The translations under genes and the position numbers were made by a program. From Bordetella genomosp. 10 (GTDB taxonomy: Bacteria > Pseudomonadota > Gammaproteobacteria > Burkholderiales > Burkholderiaceae_B), in NCBI RefSeq assembly GCF_002261225.1, contig NZ_NEVM01000001.1:434001-498000 (forward strand): DNA of 64,000 nucleotides, given 5' to 3'. Each line of letters opens with the position of its first letter. Within the stretch, counting starts at the first letter, position 1. Below, piece after piece: positions 8,726-17,587 of the stretch. The notes beneath the pieces were generated by a model, which was given only the letters and a program-made list of their open reading frames with translations, did not search any database and was not told the DNA's origin.

Positions 8726-9928
8726 TCAGGACAAGCGCGGCACGGCGGCCGCGATGCGGTCGGCCGCCGCCGATAGCTTGTCGTCCGAGGTCGCGATGGA
8801 AAGGCGGATGTACGGAGACAGTCCATAGGCCGCGCCGTTGACCACGGCCACGCGGGCGTCCTCCAGCAGGAAGTCGGCCACGTCCTTGTCCGTCTCGATC
8901 CGCGCGCCGCCGGGCGTCTTTTTCCCAAGCAACGCCTTGCAGTCCACGAACAGGTAGAAGGCTCCCTCGGGGCTTTGGCAGTCGAGGCCGGGGATGGCGT
9001 TGATGCGTTCCACCATCAGGTCGCGCCGCCTTCTGAAAACCTCCGCGCGTTCAGGGAGGAAGTCTTGCGGACCCGTCAGGGCGACGATGGCGCCGGCCAG
9101 GCTGAAGGAGCAAAGACTGCCGATGCTTTGCGACTGGACCAGTTTCATGGCGTCGATCAGCGGAGCAGGGCCGCCCACGAAGCCGATGCGCCAGCCGGTC
9201 ATCGCATATCCCTTCGATACGCCGTTCAGCGTCAGTATCCTGGGCGCGAGGTCGGGGGCCACCTTGGCCAGGCTGTGGAATGTGCGGCCGTCGAAAATGA
9301 TGTGCTCGTAGATCTCATCCATCATGACGAGGATCTGCGGGTGCTCACGCAGCACCGCGGCCAACTGTTCGAGCTCGGTTTCCGAATACACCGCGCCGCT
9401 GGGATTGTTGGGCGAGTTCATGACCAGCCAGCGGGTCCGCGGCGTGATCGCGCTGCGCAGCAGGCCGGGCGTGAGTTTGTATTGGGTTTCCCAGCCGCAG
9501 GGGACCACCACGCTGGCGCCGCCCGCGAGCGTGGTCATGTCCGTGTAGGACACCCAATGCGGCGCGGGGACGATGACCTCGTCGCCGGCATCCAGGGTCG
9601 CCAGGAGCGCCATATAGACGGCGCTCTTGGCGCCGGGCGTGGCCATCACCTCGTTGCGGGTGAACGTCAACCCGTTGTCCCGGCTGAACTTCGTAATGAT
9701 CGCGTCTTTCAGTTCCGGCGTGCCGCCGACACCCGTGTAGTGCGTCTGTCCTTCATTGAGCGCCGCGATGGCCGCATCCACGATGTGCCTGGGCGTATCG
9801 AAGTCGGGTTCTCCCGATGCCAGGCTGATAATGTCCACGCCCTGGTTGATCAACGCGCGCGCCTTGGCGGACGCGCGTTCCGAGGCGGAGGCATCCACTG
9901 AAGCCAAGCGATCCGAAGCGTACTTCAT
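8726..9928 (-). CDS. Class I pyridoxal-phosphate aminotransferase, AspC-like
   Basis: 400 residues, standard for fold-type I aspartate-type aminotransferases. NSPNNPSG (Asn175), DEIYEH (Asp204), the Schiff-base Lys239 in GVSKGYAMTGWR, and the C-terminal YIRLSIA with its substrate carboxylate Arg are intact. It would move an amino group to or from a 2-keto acid in the cytoplasm. As first gene of the minus-strand operon it probably handles an amino acid released by the pxp-type enzymes. The 2-hydroxyacid dehydrogenase at the operon end could then reduce the keto acid. This pathway is inference from gene order. Confidence 0.9.
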   Translation of the reverse strand: MKYASDRLASVDASASERASAKARALINQGVDIISLASGEPDFDTPRHIVDAAIAALNEGQTHYTGVGGTPELKDAIITKFSRDNGLTFTRNEVMATPGAKSAVYMALLATLDAGDEVIVPAPHWVSYTDMTTLAGGASVVVPCGWETQYKLTPGLLRSAITPRTRWLVMNSPNNPSGAVYSETELEQLAAVLREHPQILVMMDEIYEHIIFDGRTFHSLAKVAPDLAPRILTLNGVSKGYAMTGWRIGFVGGPAPLIDAMKLVQSQSIGSLCSFSLAGAIVALTGPQDFLPERAEVFRRRRDLMVERINAIPGLDCQSPEGAFYLFVDCKALLGKKTPGGARIETDKDVADFLLEDARVAVVNGAAYGLSPYIRLSIATSDDKLSAAADRIAAAVPRLS

Positions 9929-10389
9929 ATCAATGATCCAGTTCCCTGAGAGCGTTGTCGATCATTTGCCGGGCGCCGATTTCGCATGATCAATCAATCC
10001 GAAATCGTGTACCGCTGGACAAAATTCTATGGGTATCGAACAACAGGGGAAAGGATGCCGGCCGGCCTGTTCATGCGGGGATGATGTCGCGTCCTGGTGC
10101 TTGTTTTGACGCATCTGGAGCGTGGTCGAAGCGGTGCACCAATTTATGCACCAAACGGCGGCGAGGGGCTGTACGGAGGCGTGCAGTAAATAAACGATCC
10201 GTGGCCAATCGGGTGCGCGCACGCACGGTATCGGTTTATGAAACGCAATGTAAATCCGAAAATCTATCGATTAATAGCATCCCACGGATGCTTCGCGACT
10301 TTCCTGAATGGAATCGATTGAGAATAAGGAATGTCCATGAGCGCTGGCTATTGTCGTTCGGGGAATGCATGGCGTCATGGCGATATTCT
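9929..10389. other. Intergenic region upstream of the pxp/importer operon
   Basis: About 460 bases between the aminotransferase start and the stop of the LysR gene, noticeably less GC-rich than the genes. It must hold the promoter of the minus-strand operon. I see no frame with convincing coding features. Short frames here lack a ribosome site or family resemblance. The only clear structure is the TGCACC repeat at 10133-10152. Confidence 0.6.
10133..10152. repeat. TGCACC inverted and direct repeat, possible operator
   Basis: The 20 bases GGTGCACCAATTTATGCACC contain GGTGCA and TGCACC as a perfect 6-base inverted repeat with an 8-base spacer. TGCACCAA also appears as a direct repeat 12 bases apart. 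It lies about 205 bases upstream of the aminotransferase start. TGCACC/GGTGCA halves resemble NtrC half sites, which would fit nitrogen control, but the spacing is not the standard one. Confidence 0.3.
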
Positions 10390-11322
10390 TCAGATATAGA
10401 GATTCTCCAGCCCCGGTCCAACTGGACCCGGATACTTCAGCGCTTCCACGAACGCGGCAAACGCCGGCGAGGGTTGGCGACCTTTCGGGTAGCACAGGTG
10501 GAATCCCTGGAAATAAGGACTCCAATCGGCGAGCGCCGCTTCCAGCCGTCCGTCGGCCAGGTAAGGCGCTGCCAGTTCCTCGGGCACGTAGGCCAGGCCA
10601 AAGCCGTCCACGGCCGCATCGAGGGCGTGCGCGATGCGGTTGAAAACAAGCTGCCCTGCGGTCTCGATGGTGAAGGGCTTGCCGTCCTTCTCGAACTCCC
10701 ATGCGTGGATGGGATCGGCGGGCCGAGGCCGGAGGTTGATGCAACGATGCCGGATCAGCTCGTCGGGTGTTTCCGGCACTGAATGGCGCGCGAAGTACGC
10801 GGGCGATCCCACTACCGCCAGGCGCCAGTCCGGTCCGATGCGAACGGCGATCATGCCCTTGCCGGTGGATGCCCCCATGCGTATGCCGGCGTCGAACGGC
10901 TCTTCGACGGCGTCGGCGCATCCATCGTCCACATCCTCGTCCACGTAGAGTTCCAGCGTGATCTCCGGATAGTCTTCCAGGAACTTCGCCAGCTTGGGCC
11001 GTATGCATAGTTCGATCTGCTCGTCCGTGCAGGTCACGCGGATGACGCCCCGGGGCTTGTCGCGCGCCGCTTCCGCGGCTTCCTCGTTCGTGGCGATGCG
11101 ATCGAAAAGCGGCGCGATGGCGTGCATCAGCCGCGCTCCTGTCGCAGTGAGCGTCACGCTGCGGGGCGTGCGAACCAGCAGGTGCACGCCCAGCCTTCCT
11201 TCCAGCGCGCGCATGGTGTTGCTCAAGTCGGATGGCGCGAGGCCCAGCTTCGCGGCGGCCTTGGTAAAGCTCTGCTCGCGGGCGACGGCCAGGAAGGCTC
11301 GAAGGTCGTTGACTTTGGCCAC
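10390..11322 (-). CDS. LysR-family transcriptional regulator
   Basis: 310 residues. The N-terminal winged helix (residues 3-62) reads VNDLRAFLAVAREQSFTKAAAKLGLAPSDLSNTMRALEGRLGVHLLVRTPRSV, and an effector-binding domain follows (about 92-300). It is most like the subgroup that controls oxidoreductase or aromatic genes (WRLAVVGSPAYFARHSVPETPDELIRHRCINLR). It is on the same strand as the pxp operon, separated by 460 bases. It could regulate that operon or the alcohol dehydrogenase upstream (11454-12467). The target is not shown by the sequence. Confidence 0.92.
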   Translation of the reverse strand: MAKVNDLRAFLAVAREQSFTKAAAKLGLAPSDLSNTMRALEGRLGVHLLVRTPRSVTLTATGARLMHAIAPLFDRIATNEEAAEAARDKPRGVIRVTCTDEQIELCIRPKLAKFLEDYPEITLELYVDEDVDDGCADAVEEPFDAGIRMGASTGKGMIAVRIGPDWRLAVVGSPAYFARHSVPETPDELIRHRCINLRPRPADPIHAWEFEKDGKPFTIETAGQLVFNRIAHALDAAVDGFGLAYVPEELAAPYLADGRLEAALADWSPYFQGFHLCYPKGRQPSPAFAAFVEALKYPGPVGPGLENLYI

Positions 11323-11453
11323 AGGCTCACCTCGATAGGAATTTTGTATGAGTGAGCGAATGCCGGAACAAGTTTCAACCGGCAGGCGGTGTTCACCAGG
11401 CAGGCGATGCCATTTGGCCCGTGGAAGCGGCGCCTACCGGTCCATTACAGAAC

Positions 11454-12467
11454 TCACCAACCCGCCAGCACGATCTTGCCGATAGCCCGTCCGCTCTCCA
11501 GCAGCTCATGCGCCGCCCGCAGGTTCTGCGCATTGATCGTCCCCAATGTCTGCGTGCGGGTGGTCACGATCTTTCCTTGATCGGCAAGCCGGGCGGCCTC
11601 GCGCAGGATTTCCTGCTGGCGGGCGATGTCGGCCGTGCCCAGCAACGGCCGGGTGAACATGAATTCCCAGTGGATCGACAGGCTCTTGCTTTTCAGCGGA
11701 ACGATGTCGAGCGACGCCGGATCGTCGATCAAGGCGATGCGCCCCTGCGGCGCGATCAGTTGCGCGATGTCGGGCAGATAACGGTCGGTGTGGGTGGTCG
11801 AGAAGACGAAGGCCGGCGATCCCAGCCCCAGGGCCTCGACCTGAGGGGCCAAGGGCTGCCGGTGGTCGATGACGTGATGGGCGCCTATCTTCTTCACCCA
11901 CTCCACCGTCTCCGCCCGCGAGGCGGTGGCGATGACGGCCAGGCCGGTCAAGGCCCGCGCCAGTTGGATCGTCATGGAGCCGACGCCGCCCGCCCCGCCG
12001 ATCACCACGATGGCATTGGCCGCGCCCGCGACCGCTTGCTCCACCCGCAGGCGGTCGAACAGCGTCTCCCATGCGGTGAGCGTGGTCAGCGGCAGCGCGG
12101 CGGCATCTTCAATACCGAGCGTGCGCGGAACGTGGGCGGCAATGCGCGCATCCACCGCCTGCAATTCGGCATAGGAGCCGGGGCGGTTGATCGCGCCCGC
12201 GTAGAACACCTGGTCGCCCGGCTTGAAGCCCGCGACGCGCTCGCCCACCGCGCGCACACGCCCCACGGCGTCCCATCCGAGGATGCGCCAGGAACCGGCG
12301 GCCGGCCGCGCGGAGGCACGCACCTTCGTATCGGCCGGGTTGACGGCGATGGCCTGCACCTCGACCAGCAGGTCCTGTTCGCCGTATTCCGGCGTGGGCA
12401 GGTCCAGATCCACCAGGCTCTGCGGGTCGGAAGCAGGCAGCGGCTGATTGAAGCCTATAGCTTTCAT
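11454..12467 (-). CDS. Zinc-binding-family alcohol dehydrogenase / quinone oxidoreductase (MDR superfamily)
   Basis: 337 residues from ATG 12467 (MKAIGFNQPLPASDPQSL), chosen because AAAGGAG lies a normal distance upstream. A GroES-like domain (WRILGWDAVGRVRAVGERVAGFKPGDQVFY) is followed by a Rossmann domain with VVIGGAGGVGSMTIQLA. No zinc-binding Cys cluster is visible, as in the quinone oxidoreductase branch of this family. It would reduce quinones or unsaturated carbonyls with NADPH. It is divergent from the HxlR regulator at 12587, a common pairing in which the HxlR protein senses electrophiles and controls the enzyme (inference). Confidence 0.9.
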   Translation of the reverse strand: MKAIGFNQPLPASDPQSLVDLDLPTPEYGEQDLLVEVQAIAVNPADTKVRASARPAAGSWRILGWDAVGRVRAVGERVAGFKPGDQVFYAGAINRPGSYAELQAVDARIAAHVPRTLGIEDAAALPLTTLTAWETLFDRLRVEQAVAGAANAIVVIGGAGGVGSMTIQLARALTGLAVIATASRAETVEWVKKIGAHHVIDHRQPLAPQVEALGLGSPAFVFSTTHTDRYLPDIAQLIAPQGRIALIDDPASLDIVPLKSKSLSIHWEFMFTRPLLGTADIARQQEILREAARLADQGKIVTTRTQTLGTINAQNLRAAHELLESGRAIGKIVLAGW

Positions 12468-12586
12468 GACGGACTCCTTTGTTTGAAAACCCATGTTTGA
12501 AAACCCATGCCCGTCATTCTTGGCTATATTGGCGGATAGCGGAAGAACGCACATATTCTGCATATAGTGTCGAAAAAGGTACTGTC
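12468..12586. promoter_or_regulatory. Divergent promoter region of the dehydrogenase and HxlR genes
   Basis: The 119 bases between the two divergent starts hold both promoters. A 14-base unit GTTTGAAAACCCAT is repeated head to tail at 12481-12494 and 12495-12508. An imperfect palindrome, CACATATTCTGCATATAGTG, lies at 12550-12569 just upstream of the HxlR start and is a plausible binding site for the dimeric regulator. Both observations are from the sequence. The regulatory role is inferred. Confidence 0.4.
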
Positions 12587-12958
12587 ATGGGCCGCGTCCC
12601 TCATCAAACGTTTACCTGCGCCGTCGGCTGCTCGGTCGAAGCCACGCTCGACCTGATCGGCGGCAAATGGAAAGGCGTCATCCTCTACCGCCTGCTCACC
12701 GAACGGGTGCTGCGGTTCAATGAGCTGCGCCGCCTGCTGCCCAACATCACGCAACGCATGCTGACCAACCAGCTCCGGGAGCTGGAAGGCGACGGACTCA
12801 TCGCCCGCAAGGTCTATCCCGAGGTGCCGCCCAAGGTGGAGTACCGGCTGACGAACCATGGGCAGACGCTGGCGCCCGTCATACACGCGCTGAAAGCATG
12901 GGGAGACGCCCATATACAGAGCAAGGCCGGGAAGGGCGGTATGGCGGCGAAGGCGTAG
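12587..12958 (+). CDS. HxlR-family transcriptional regulator
   Basis: 123 residues from ATG 12587 (MGRVPHQTFTCAVGCSVEATLDLIGGKWKGVIL). The single winged-helix domain has the family signature: a Cys near the N-terminus (CAVGC, residues 11-15), GGKWKG, RFNELRRLLPNITQRMLTNQLRELE and YRLTNHG. These small dimeric regulators often sense reactive carbonyls or quinones through the N-terminal Cys. The longer frame that begins at 12479 lies in the promoter region and is rejected. It probably controls the divergent dehydrogenase and itself. Confidence 0.93.
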   Translation: MGRVPHQTFTCAVGCSVEATLDLIGGKWKGVILYRLLTERVLRFNELRRLLPNITQRMLTNQLRELEGDGLIARKVYPEVPPKVEYRLTNHGQTLAPVIHALKAWGDAHIQSKAGKGGMAAKA

Positions 12959-12962
12959 CGCC

Positions 12963-13000
12963 CCCCGCGCGATGATAAAGCGCGTTGGTTCGCGGGGTTT
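12963..13000 (+). terminator. Hairpin after the HxlR gene, possible terminator
   Basis: CCCCGCG (12963-12969) pairs with CGCGGGG (12991-12997), followed by only three T. A second inner pairing of CGCGC with GCGCG is possible. It lies between two convergent genes where a terminator is expected, but the short T-run makes it weak. Confidence 0.35.
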
Positions 13001-13112
13001 CCCTTGTTTCGCCTGACTGAAACCCTGTGCGAACTGTCATCGTGGAAAACCGCCCCGACGCGGGCGGCATGATAGGCACGGCTTATCCGAATTCGCTGTA
13101 CGCCGGGCCGCC

Positions 13113-14279
13113 TTACTTCCCGAACACGCCCCTGTCCCGCCAGCGTGCGATAGCGCTGGCGTCGAGCCAGCCGGCCAGGGCTTGCGCCGCCGTCGCCGGG
13201 CTGCCCGCCTCGGGCGGGGTCGGGGCGGCGGCCGGGGTGCGGCTGAAGCGGGGCGCGGGGGAGGGCTGGACCACGCCGTCGACGTCGACGAAGCTGGCGC
13301 GCGTCTGCAGATGCGGGTGTTGCGGCGCCTCGTCGAAGGACAGCACGGGCGCGAAACAGACGTCGGTGCCTTCCAGTTCGGCGCGCCAGTCCGCCAGCGT
13401 CCGCGACTTGAACGCCCTGGCGAATGCCGCTTTCGCCTTGGGCCAATCGGCCGGGTCGTCCTGGTCGCCGAGTTCGGCCGGGTCCAGGCCGAGGCGGGCG
13501 ACGAGCTCGTCATAAAAACGCTTTTCGATCGGACCGATGGAAAGATACCGGCCGTCCTTGCATTCGTAGACATCGTAGAACGGCGCGCCGGAGTCCAGTA
13601 TGTTGCTGCCGCGTTCCGGCCGCCACAGACCCGCCGCGTGCAAGCCGTAGAACGCGGTGGCGAGGTTGATGGCGCCATCGACGATGGCGGCGTCGACGAC
13701 CTGCCCCTCGCCGCCGGCGCGCGCTTCGATGATGGCCGCGAGGATGCCCATCGCCATGAACGTCGCGCCGCCGCCGAAGTCGCCCAGTAGCGCCAGCGGC
13801 ACGCTCGGCGGCTGGTCCTTGCGCCCGATGGCGCCGAGCGCCCCGGACAGCGCGATGTAGTTGATGTCGTGGCCGGCGGCGCTCGCCAGCGGGCCCGTCT
13901 GGCCCCACCCGGTCATGCGGCCATAGACCAGCTTCGGGTTGCGCGCCAGGCAGGTATCGGGACCCAGGCCGAGGCGTTCGGTCACGCCGGGACGGAAGCC
14001 CTCGATCAGCGCATCGGCGCCGTCCAGCAGCTCGAGCACCAGTTCGACGGCGGCCGGATCCTTCAGGTCGAGCGCGATGGCCTTGCGGCTGCGCGCCAGC
14101 AGGTTGTACTTGAGGGGGCGCTTCACGCCGAGATCGACCGCCTCCGGCCGTTCGATGCGCAGCACGGTGGCGCCCATGTCGGCCAGCAGCATGGCCGCCA
14201 TCGGTCCCGGGCCGATGCCGGCCAGTTCGATCACCTTCAGGCCGCGCAGCGGGCCGGTGCGTGTGTTGGCCTCCTTCAT
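13113..14279 (-). CDS. CaiB/BaiF-family CoA-transferase (racemase-like)
   Basis: 388 residues from ATG 14279 ([45 protein letters not shown]). The family motifs [27 protein letters not shown] and [25 protein letters not shown] place it near alpha-methylacyl-CoA racemase, and Asp in GHDINY is at the usual catalytic position. Type III enzymes move CoA between acids or racemise 2-methylacyl-CoA. The start overlaps the thiolase stop by four bases (ATGA), so the two are co-translated. A second CaiB gene lies at 20650-21858. The C-terminal 30 residues are Pro/Ala-rich. Confidence 0.92.
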   Translation of the reverse strand: MKEANTRTGPLRGLKVIELAGIGPGPMAAMLLADMGATVLRIERPEAVDLGVKRPLKYNLLARSRKAIALDLKDPAAVELVLELLDGADALIEGFRPGVTERLGLGPDTCLARNPKLVYGRMTGWGQTGPLASAAGHDINYIALSGALGAIGRKDQPPSVPLALLGDFGGGATFMAMGILAAIIEARAGGEGQVVDAAIVDGAINLATAFYGLHAAGLWRPERGSNILDSGAPFYDVYECKDGRYLSIGPIEKRFYDELVARLGLDPAELGDQDDPADWPKAKAAFARAFKSRTLADWRAELEGTDVCFAPVLSFDEAPQHPHLQTRASFVDVDGVVQPSPAPRFSRTPAAAPTPPEAGSPATAAQALAGWLDASAIARWRDRGVFGK

Positions 14280-15463
14280 CGCGCGATTTCCACGGCCATC
14301 GCGGTGGCTTCGCCGCCGCCGAGACACAGCGCCGCCACGCCCCGGCGCTGGCCGCGTTGGCGCAGCGCGTGGATCAGCGACACCAGGATCCGCGCGCCCG
14401 TCGCGCCCACGGGATGCCCGAGCGCGCACGCGCCGCCGTTGACGTTGACCCTGTCTTGCGGCAAGCCGAGGTCGCGCATGGCGATCATCGTCACCACGGC
14501 GAAGGCTTCGTTGATCTCGTAGAGGTCGACGTCGTCCTTGGTCCAGCCGGCCTTCTCGAGCACACGGCGTATCGCGCCGACCGGCGCATAGGTGAACTCG
14601 GCCGGTTGCTGCGCATGGGTCGCCAGGCCGGCAAAGCGCGCGAGGACGGGAGCGCCGCGGCGCCTGGCCTCGGATTCCCGCATCAGCACGAGCGCGGCAG
14701 CTCCGTCCGATATCGACGAGGCATTGCCGGCCGTTACCGTGCCGTCCTTGCGGAAGACCGGTTTCAGCGTGGCGAGCCGGTCCGGGTCGCAGCGCGCCGG
14801 GGTCTCGTCGTCGGCCATCATGGTCTCGCCGCCGCGCGATTTCAGCGGCACCGCCGCGATCTCCTCGCGAAACCGTCCCGCCGCGACGGCCGACTGCGCG
14901 CGCAGCACGCTTTCCCGCGCGAAGGCGTCCTGTTCGGCGCGGCCGAAGCCGCAAGCCTCCGCCGCCACGTCGGCGTAGTGGCCCATGAGCTTGCCCTCGT
15001 AGGCATCCTCCAGGCCGTCGCGGTACATGTGGTCGAGCACCGCGCCGTGGCCGAGGCGATAGCCGCGGCGCATGCGCGGGATGAGATGCGGGGCGTTGCT
15101 CATCGACTCCATGCCGCCCGCGACCGCGACGGCGCACGTCCCCGCCAGCAGCAGGTCGTGCGCGAGCATGGCGGCTTTCATGCCGGAGCCGCACATCTTG
15201 CTGATCGTCGTGGCCGGCGTCGCCGGTGGCAGGCCGGCGCCCAGCACGGCCTGCCGCGCCGGGGCCTGGCCGAGATCGGCGAACAGGCAGCAGCCCATGA
15301 TGACCTCGTCCACCTCGGCGGGCGCCACGCCGGCCTGCGCGACCGCCGCCCGGATGGCGAAGGCGCCCAGTTCCGGCGTGCGGTACGGGGCCAGCGCGCC
15401 CTCGAAAGCGCCTATCGGCGTCCGCTTGGCGCCGACGACGACGATGGGATCGTTCTGCTTCAT
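14276..15463 (-). CDS. Acetyl-CoA acyltransferase (thiolase)
   Basis: 395 residues from ATG 15463 ([24 protein letters not shown]). The nucleophile Cys91 is in [17 protein letters not shown], the [17 protein letters not shown]is and the C-terminal Cys in [10 protein letters not shown] complete the thiolase active site. It cleaves 3-ketoacyl-CoA or condenses acetyl-CoA. It is divergent from the LysR gene at 15624 and leads a two-gene operon with the CaiB gene. With the enzymes at 18629-20595 it supplies the last step of a beta-oxidation-like route. Confidence 0.94.
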   Translation of the reverse strand: MKQNDPIVVVGAKRTPIGAFEGALAPYRTPELGAFAIRAAVAQAGVAPAEVDEVIMGCCLFADLGQAPARQAVLGAGLPPATPATTISKMCGSGMKAAMLAHDLLLAGTCAVAVAGGMESMSNAPHLIPRMRRGYRLGHGAVLDHMYRDGLEDAYEGKLMGHYADVAAEACGFGRAEQDAFARESVLRAQSAVAAGRFREEIAAVPLKSRGGETMMADDETPARCDPDRLATLKPVFRKDGTVTAGNASSISDGAAALVLMRESEARRRGAPVLARFAGLATHAQQPAEFTYAPVGAIRRVLEKAGWTKDDVDLYEINEAFAVVTMIAMRDLGLPQDRVNVNGGACALGHPVGATGARILVSLIHALRQRGQRRGVAALCLGGGEATAMAVEIAR

Positions 15464-15623
15464 GGTGTCTCCACGGTAAGTGGCATAATCGTGGCCAACA
15501 AGCAGCACGGCGTCCAATACCCGTTGCAGACCGCGCGATACGCGCGGTGTATTGGCGGACCCCATTCCGGCGGCCGGGCAGGCGACGGCCGCCTCCATTC
15601 CCCACCCATCCTCCTTCGAAATC

Positions 15624-16547
15624 ATGGAGCTTCGGCAACTCAAGCAGGCCATCGTCCTGGCCGAAACCCTCAATTTCCATCGCGCGGCCGAGCGGCTGCA
15701 CATGGCGCAGCCGCCCTTGTCGACCTCCATCAAGAAGCTGGAGGACGAACTGGGCGCCGCGTTGTTCGAGCGCCTTCCATCGGGACTGCGGCTGACGCCG
15801 GCCGGCGAGGCCCTGGTGCGCAACGCGCGCCGCGTGATGTTCTATACCGACGAGATCCGGCGTGCGGTGCGGGAAGGGGAGTCGGGCGAGCAGGGCCAGT
15901 TGAAGGTGGGCTTCGTCGGCTCGGCCAGCTACTCCCTGCTGCCGCTGATCGTGCGGCATTTTCGCCGCCGCTACCCGCGCGTGGATCTCGTCATCGAGGA
16001 ATCGACCACGGTGGAATTGCTCAGGCGGCTGGAGAACCACGAGCTCGACGTGGCCCTGGTGCGCTTTCCCGTGCTGGTGCCCACCGAAGTGACGCTGATG
16101 GAGTTGCAGAAGGACATCCTGATGCTGGCCGTCAGCGCGGATTCCCCGCTGGCCGAGCGCGACAGCGTCAGCCTGCGCGAAGTCGCCGACCAGCCGTTCA
16201 TCGTCTATTCGCGCACGCTGGTCCCGACCATGCATGCGCTGACCATGTACGTGTTCGAGGAAGCCGGCATCCACCCGCGCATCGCGCAGGAGGCGGTGCA
16301 GGTGCAGACCTTGCTGAGCCTGGTGGAAAGCGGCCTGGGCGTGGCGCTGGTGCCGGGCCTGGCCACGCGCTACGCCGGTTCCGGCGTCAGGCTGCTGCAC
16401 CTGGACGCGCCGTCCTCGGCCATCAACGTCGCCATCGCGCTGGCGGCCATGCCCGATGCCCTGCGGCCCGCCGCGCGCAACTTCATCGAACTGGCGCACG
16501 AGGCGGTGGCGGGGACCGCCGCGTCCACGGCCGAGCCGCGGCGGTAG
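15624..16547 (+). CDS. LysR-family transcriptional regulator
   Basis: 307 residues from ATG 15624 ([50 protein letters not shown]). HTH at residues 1-60, substrate-binding domain from about 88. It is divergent from the thiolase/CaiB pair with a 160-base shared promoter region and convergent with the Bug gene ending at 16554. It is the likely regulator of the acyl-CoA genes on both sides (inference from position). Longer frames upstream run into the promoter and lack the family start. Confidence 0.92.
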   Translation: MELRQLKQAIVLAETLNFHRAAERLHMAQPPLSTSIKKLEDELGAALFERLPSGLRLTPAGEALVRNARRVMFYTDEIRRAVREGESGEQGQLKVGFVGSASYSLLPLIVRHFRRRYPRVDLVIEESTTVELLRRLENHELDVALVRFPVLVPTEVTLMELQKDILMLAVSADSPLAERDSVSLREVADQPFIVYSRTLVPTMHALTMYVFEEAGIHPRIAQEAVQVQTLLSLVESGLGVALVPGLATRYAGSGVRLLHLDAPSSAINVAIALAAMPDALRPAARNFIELAHEAVAGTAASTAEPRR

Positions 16548-16553
16548 GGCGGT

Positions 16554-17516
16554 CTACTCCACGGGGATATTGGCGCTCTTGACGATTTCCCGCGTCGCCT
16601 GGATCTCCTTCACCTGGAAGTCGCGGAACTGCGCCGGCGTCGTGACGAAGACGACGCCGCCCAGGTTTTCGATGAAGCTGCTTCCTTCGGGACTCGTCAT
16701 CCGCGCTCGCACCAGCGCCGACACCTTGTCGACGATGGCCGCCGGCGTATGCGCCGGGAAGAACACGCCGGTCCAGGCGGAGGCTTCGAAACCGGGCGTG
16801 CCGCTTTCCGAGATGGTCGGCGTATCGGGCAGCTCCTTCAGGCGGACGTCGCTCGCCACCCCCAGTGCCCGCAGCTTGCCGCCGCGGATCAGGGGCAGGA
16901 CGGAGCTTATCTCCGCCATGGTGTAGTCGACGCTGCCCATGGCCGTATCGTTGATGGCCGGCGCCGTCCCCTTGTACTGGATGGGGGTCGCCTTCATGCC
17001 GTTGCGGGAGTGCAGGCGCTCGATCGCCACCTGATAGGTCTGCGTGCCGCTGCCGTAATTGAGCTTGCCGGGCGCCTGCTTCGCCGCGCTCGCCAGATCG
17101 CCCAGGGTCTTGTACGGCGAGTTGGCCGACACCACCAGCACCATCGGAAAGCGGGCAATGCTCGAAACCGGGGCGAAGTCCTTGACCGGGTCATAGGGCA
17201 GGTGCTTGAACACAGCCGCGTTGGTGACCATGGGCGAATTGCTGGCGACGAACATCGTGTAGCCGTCCGGCGCCGCCTCGGCCACGGCCCGGGCGGCGAT
17301 GAAGCTGTTGGCGCCGGGACGGTTCTCCACCACGAAGGCCTGGCCGAGTTCCTGCGCCAGGTATTTCGAGATGAAGCGCGCCGTCGTGTCGGCGCCGCTG
17401 CCGGGCGGCAGCGAGACGATCACCTTGACGGGATGGTCGGGATAGGCGGCGTGCGCCGCGGACAGGCCGGCCATGGCGCAGGCCAGGGCCGGCAGGATGT
17501 GTCTCCATCGGATCAT
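16554..17516 (-). CDS. Bug/TctC-family periplasmic receptor
   Basis: 320 residues with a Sec signal peptide (HILPALACAMAGLSAAHA, residues 6-23). The mature start YPDHPVKVIVSLPPGSGADTTARFISKYLAQELGQAFVVENRPGAN is the standard Bug motif, and the middle GKLNYGSGTQT and IQYKGTAPAINDTAMGSVDY form the ligand loops. Bug proteins bind carboxylic acids or amides in the periplasm, and some feed TctAB transporters or act as sensors. No TctAB genes are present here. It is the last gene of the minus-strand acyl-CoA operon and likely binds its acid substrate. Confidence 0.93.
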   Translation of the reverse strand: MIRWRHILPALACAMAGLSAAHAAYPDHPVKVIVSLPPGSGADTTARFISKYLAQELGQAFVVENRPGANSFIAARAVAEAAPDGYTMFVASNSPMVTNAAVFKHLPYDPVKDFAPVSSIARFPMVLVVSANSPYKTLGDLASAAKQAPGKLNYGSGTQTYQVAIERLHSRNGMKATPIQYKGTAPAINDTAMGSVDYTMAEISSVLPLIRGGKLRALGVASDVRLKELPDTPTISESGTPGFEASAWTGVFFPAHTPAAIVDKVSALVRARMTSPEGSSFIENLGGVVFVTTPAQFRDFQVKEIQATREIVKSANIPVE

Positions 17517-17587
17517 GGGTGTCTCCTCATGTGGTATCCGCTATTTCGCTATCGTTTTCGTTATTGTCATGGGCGCCGAGGTGCGCG

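Noticed and set aside
10236..10421. Possible 61-residue minus-strand gene in the 9929-10389 gap
   Set aside because: No ribosome site, no family resemblance, and it overlaps the 3' end of the LysR gene.
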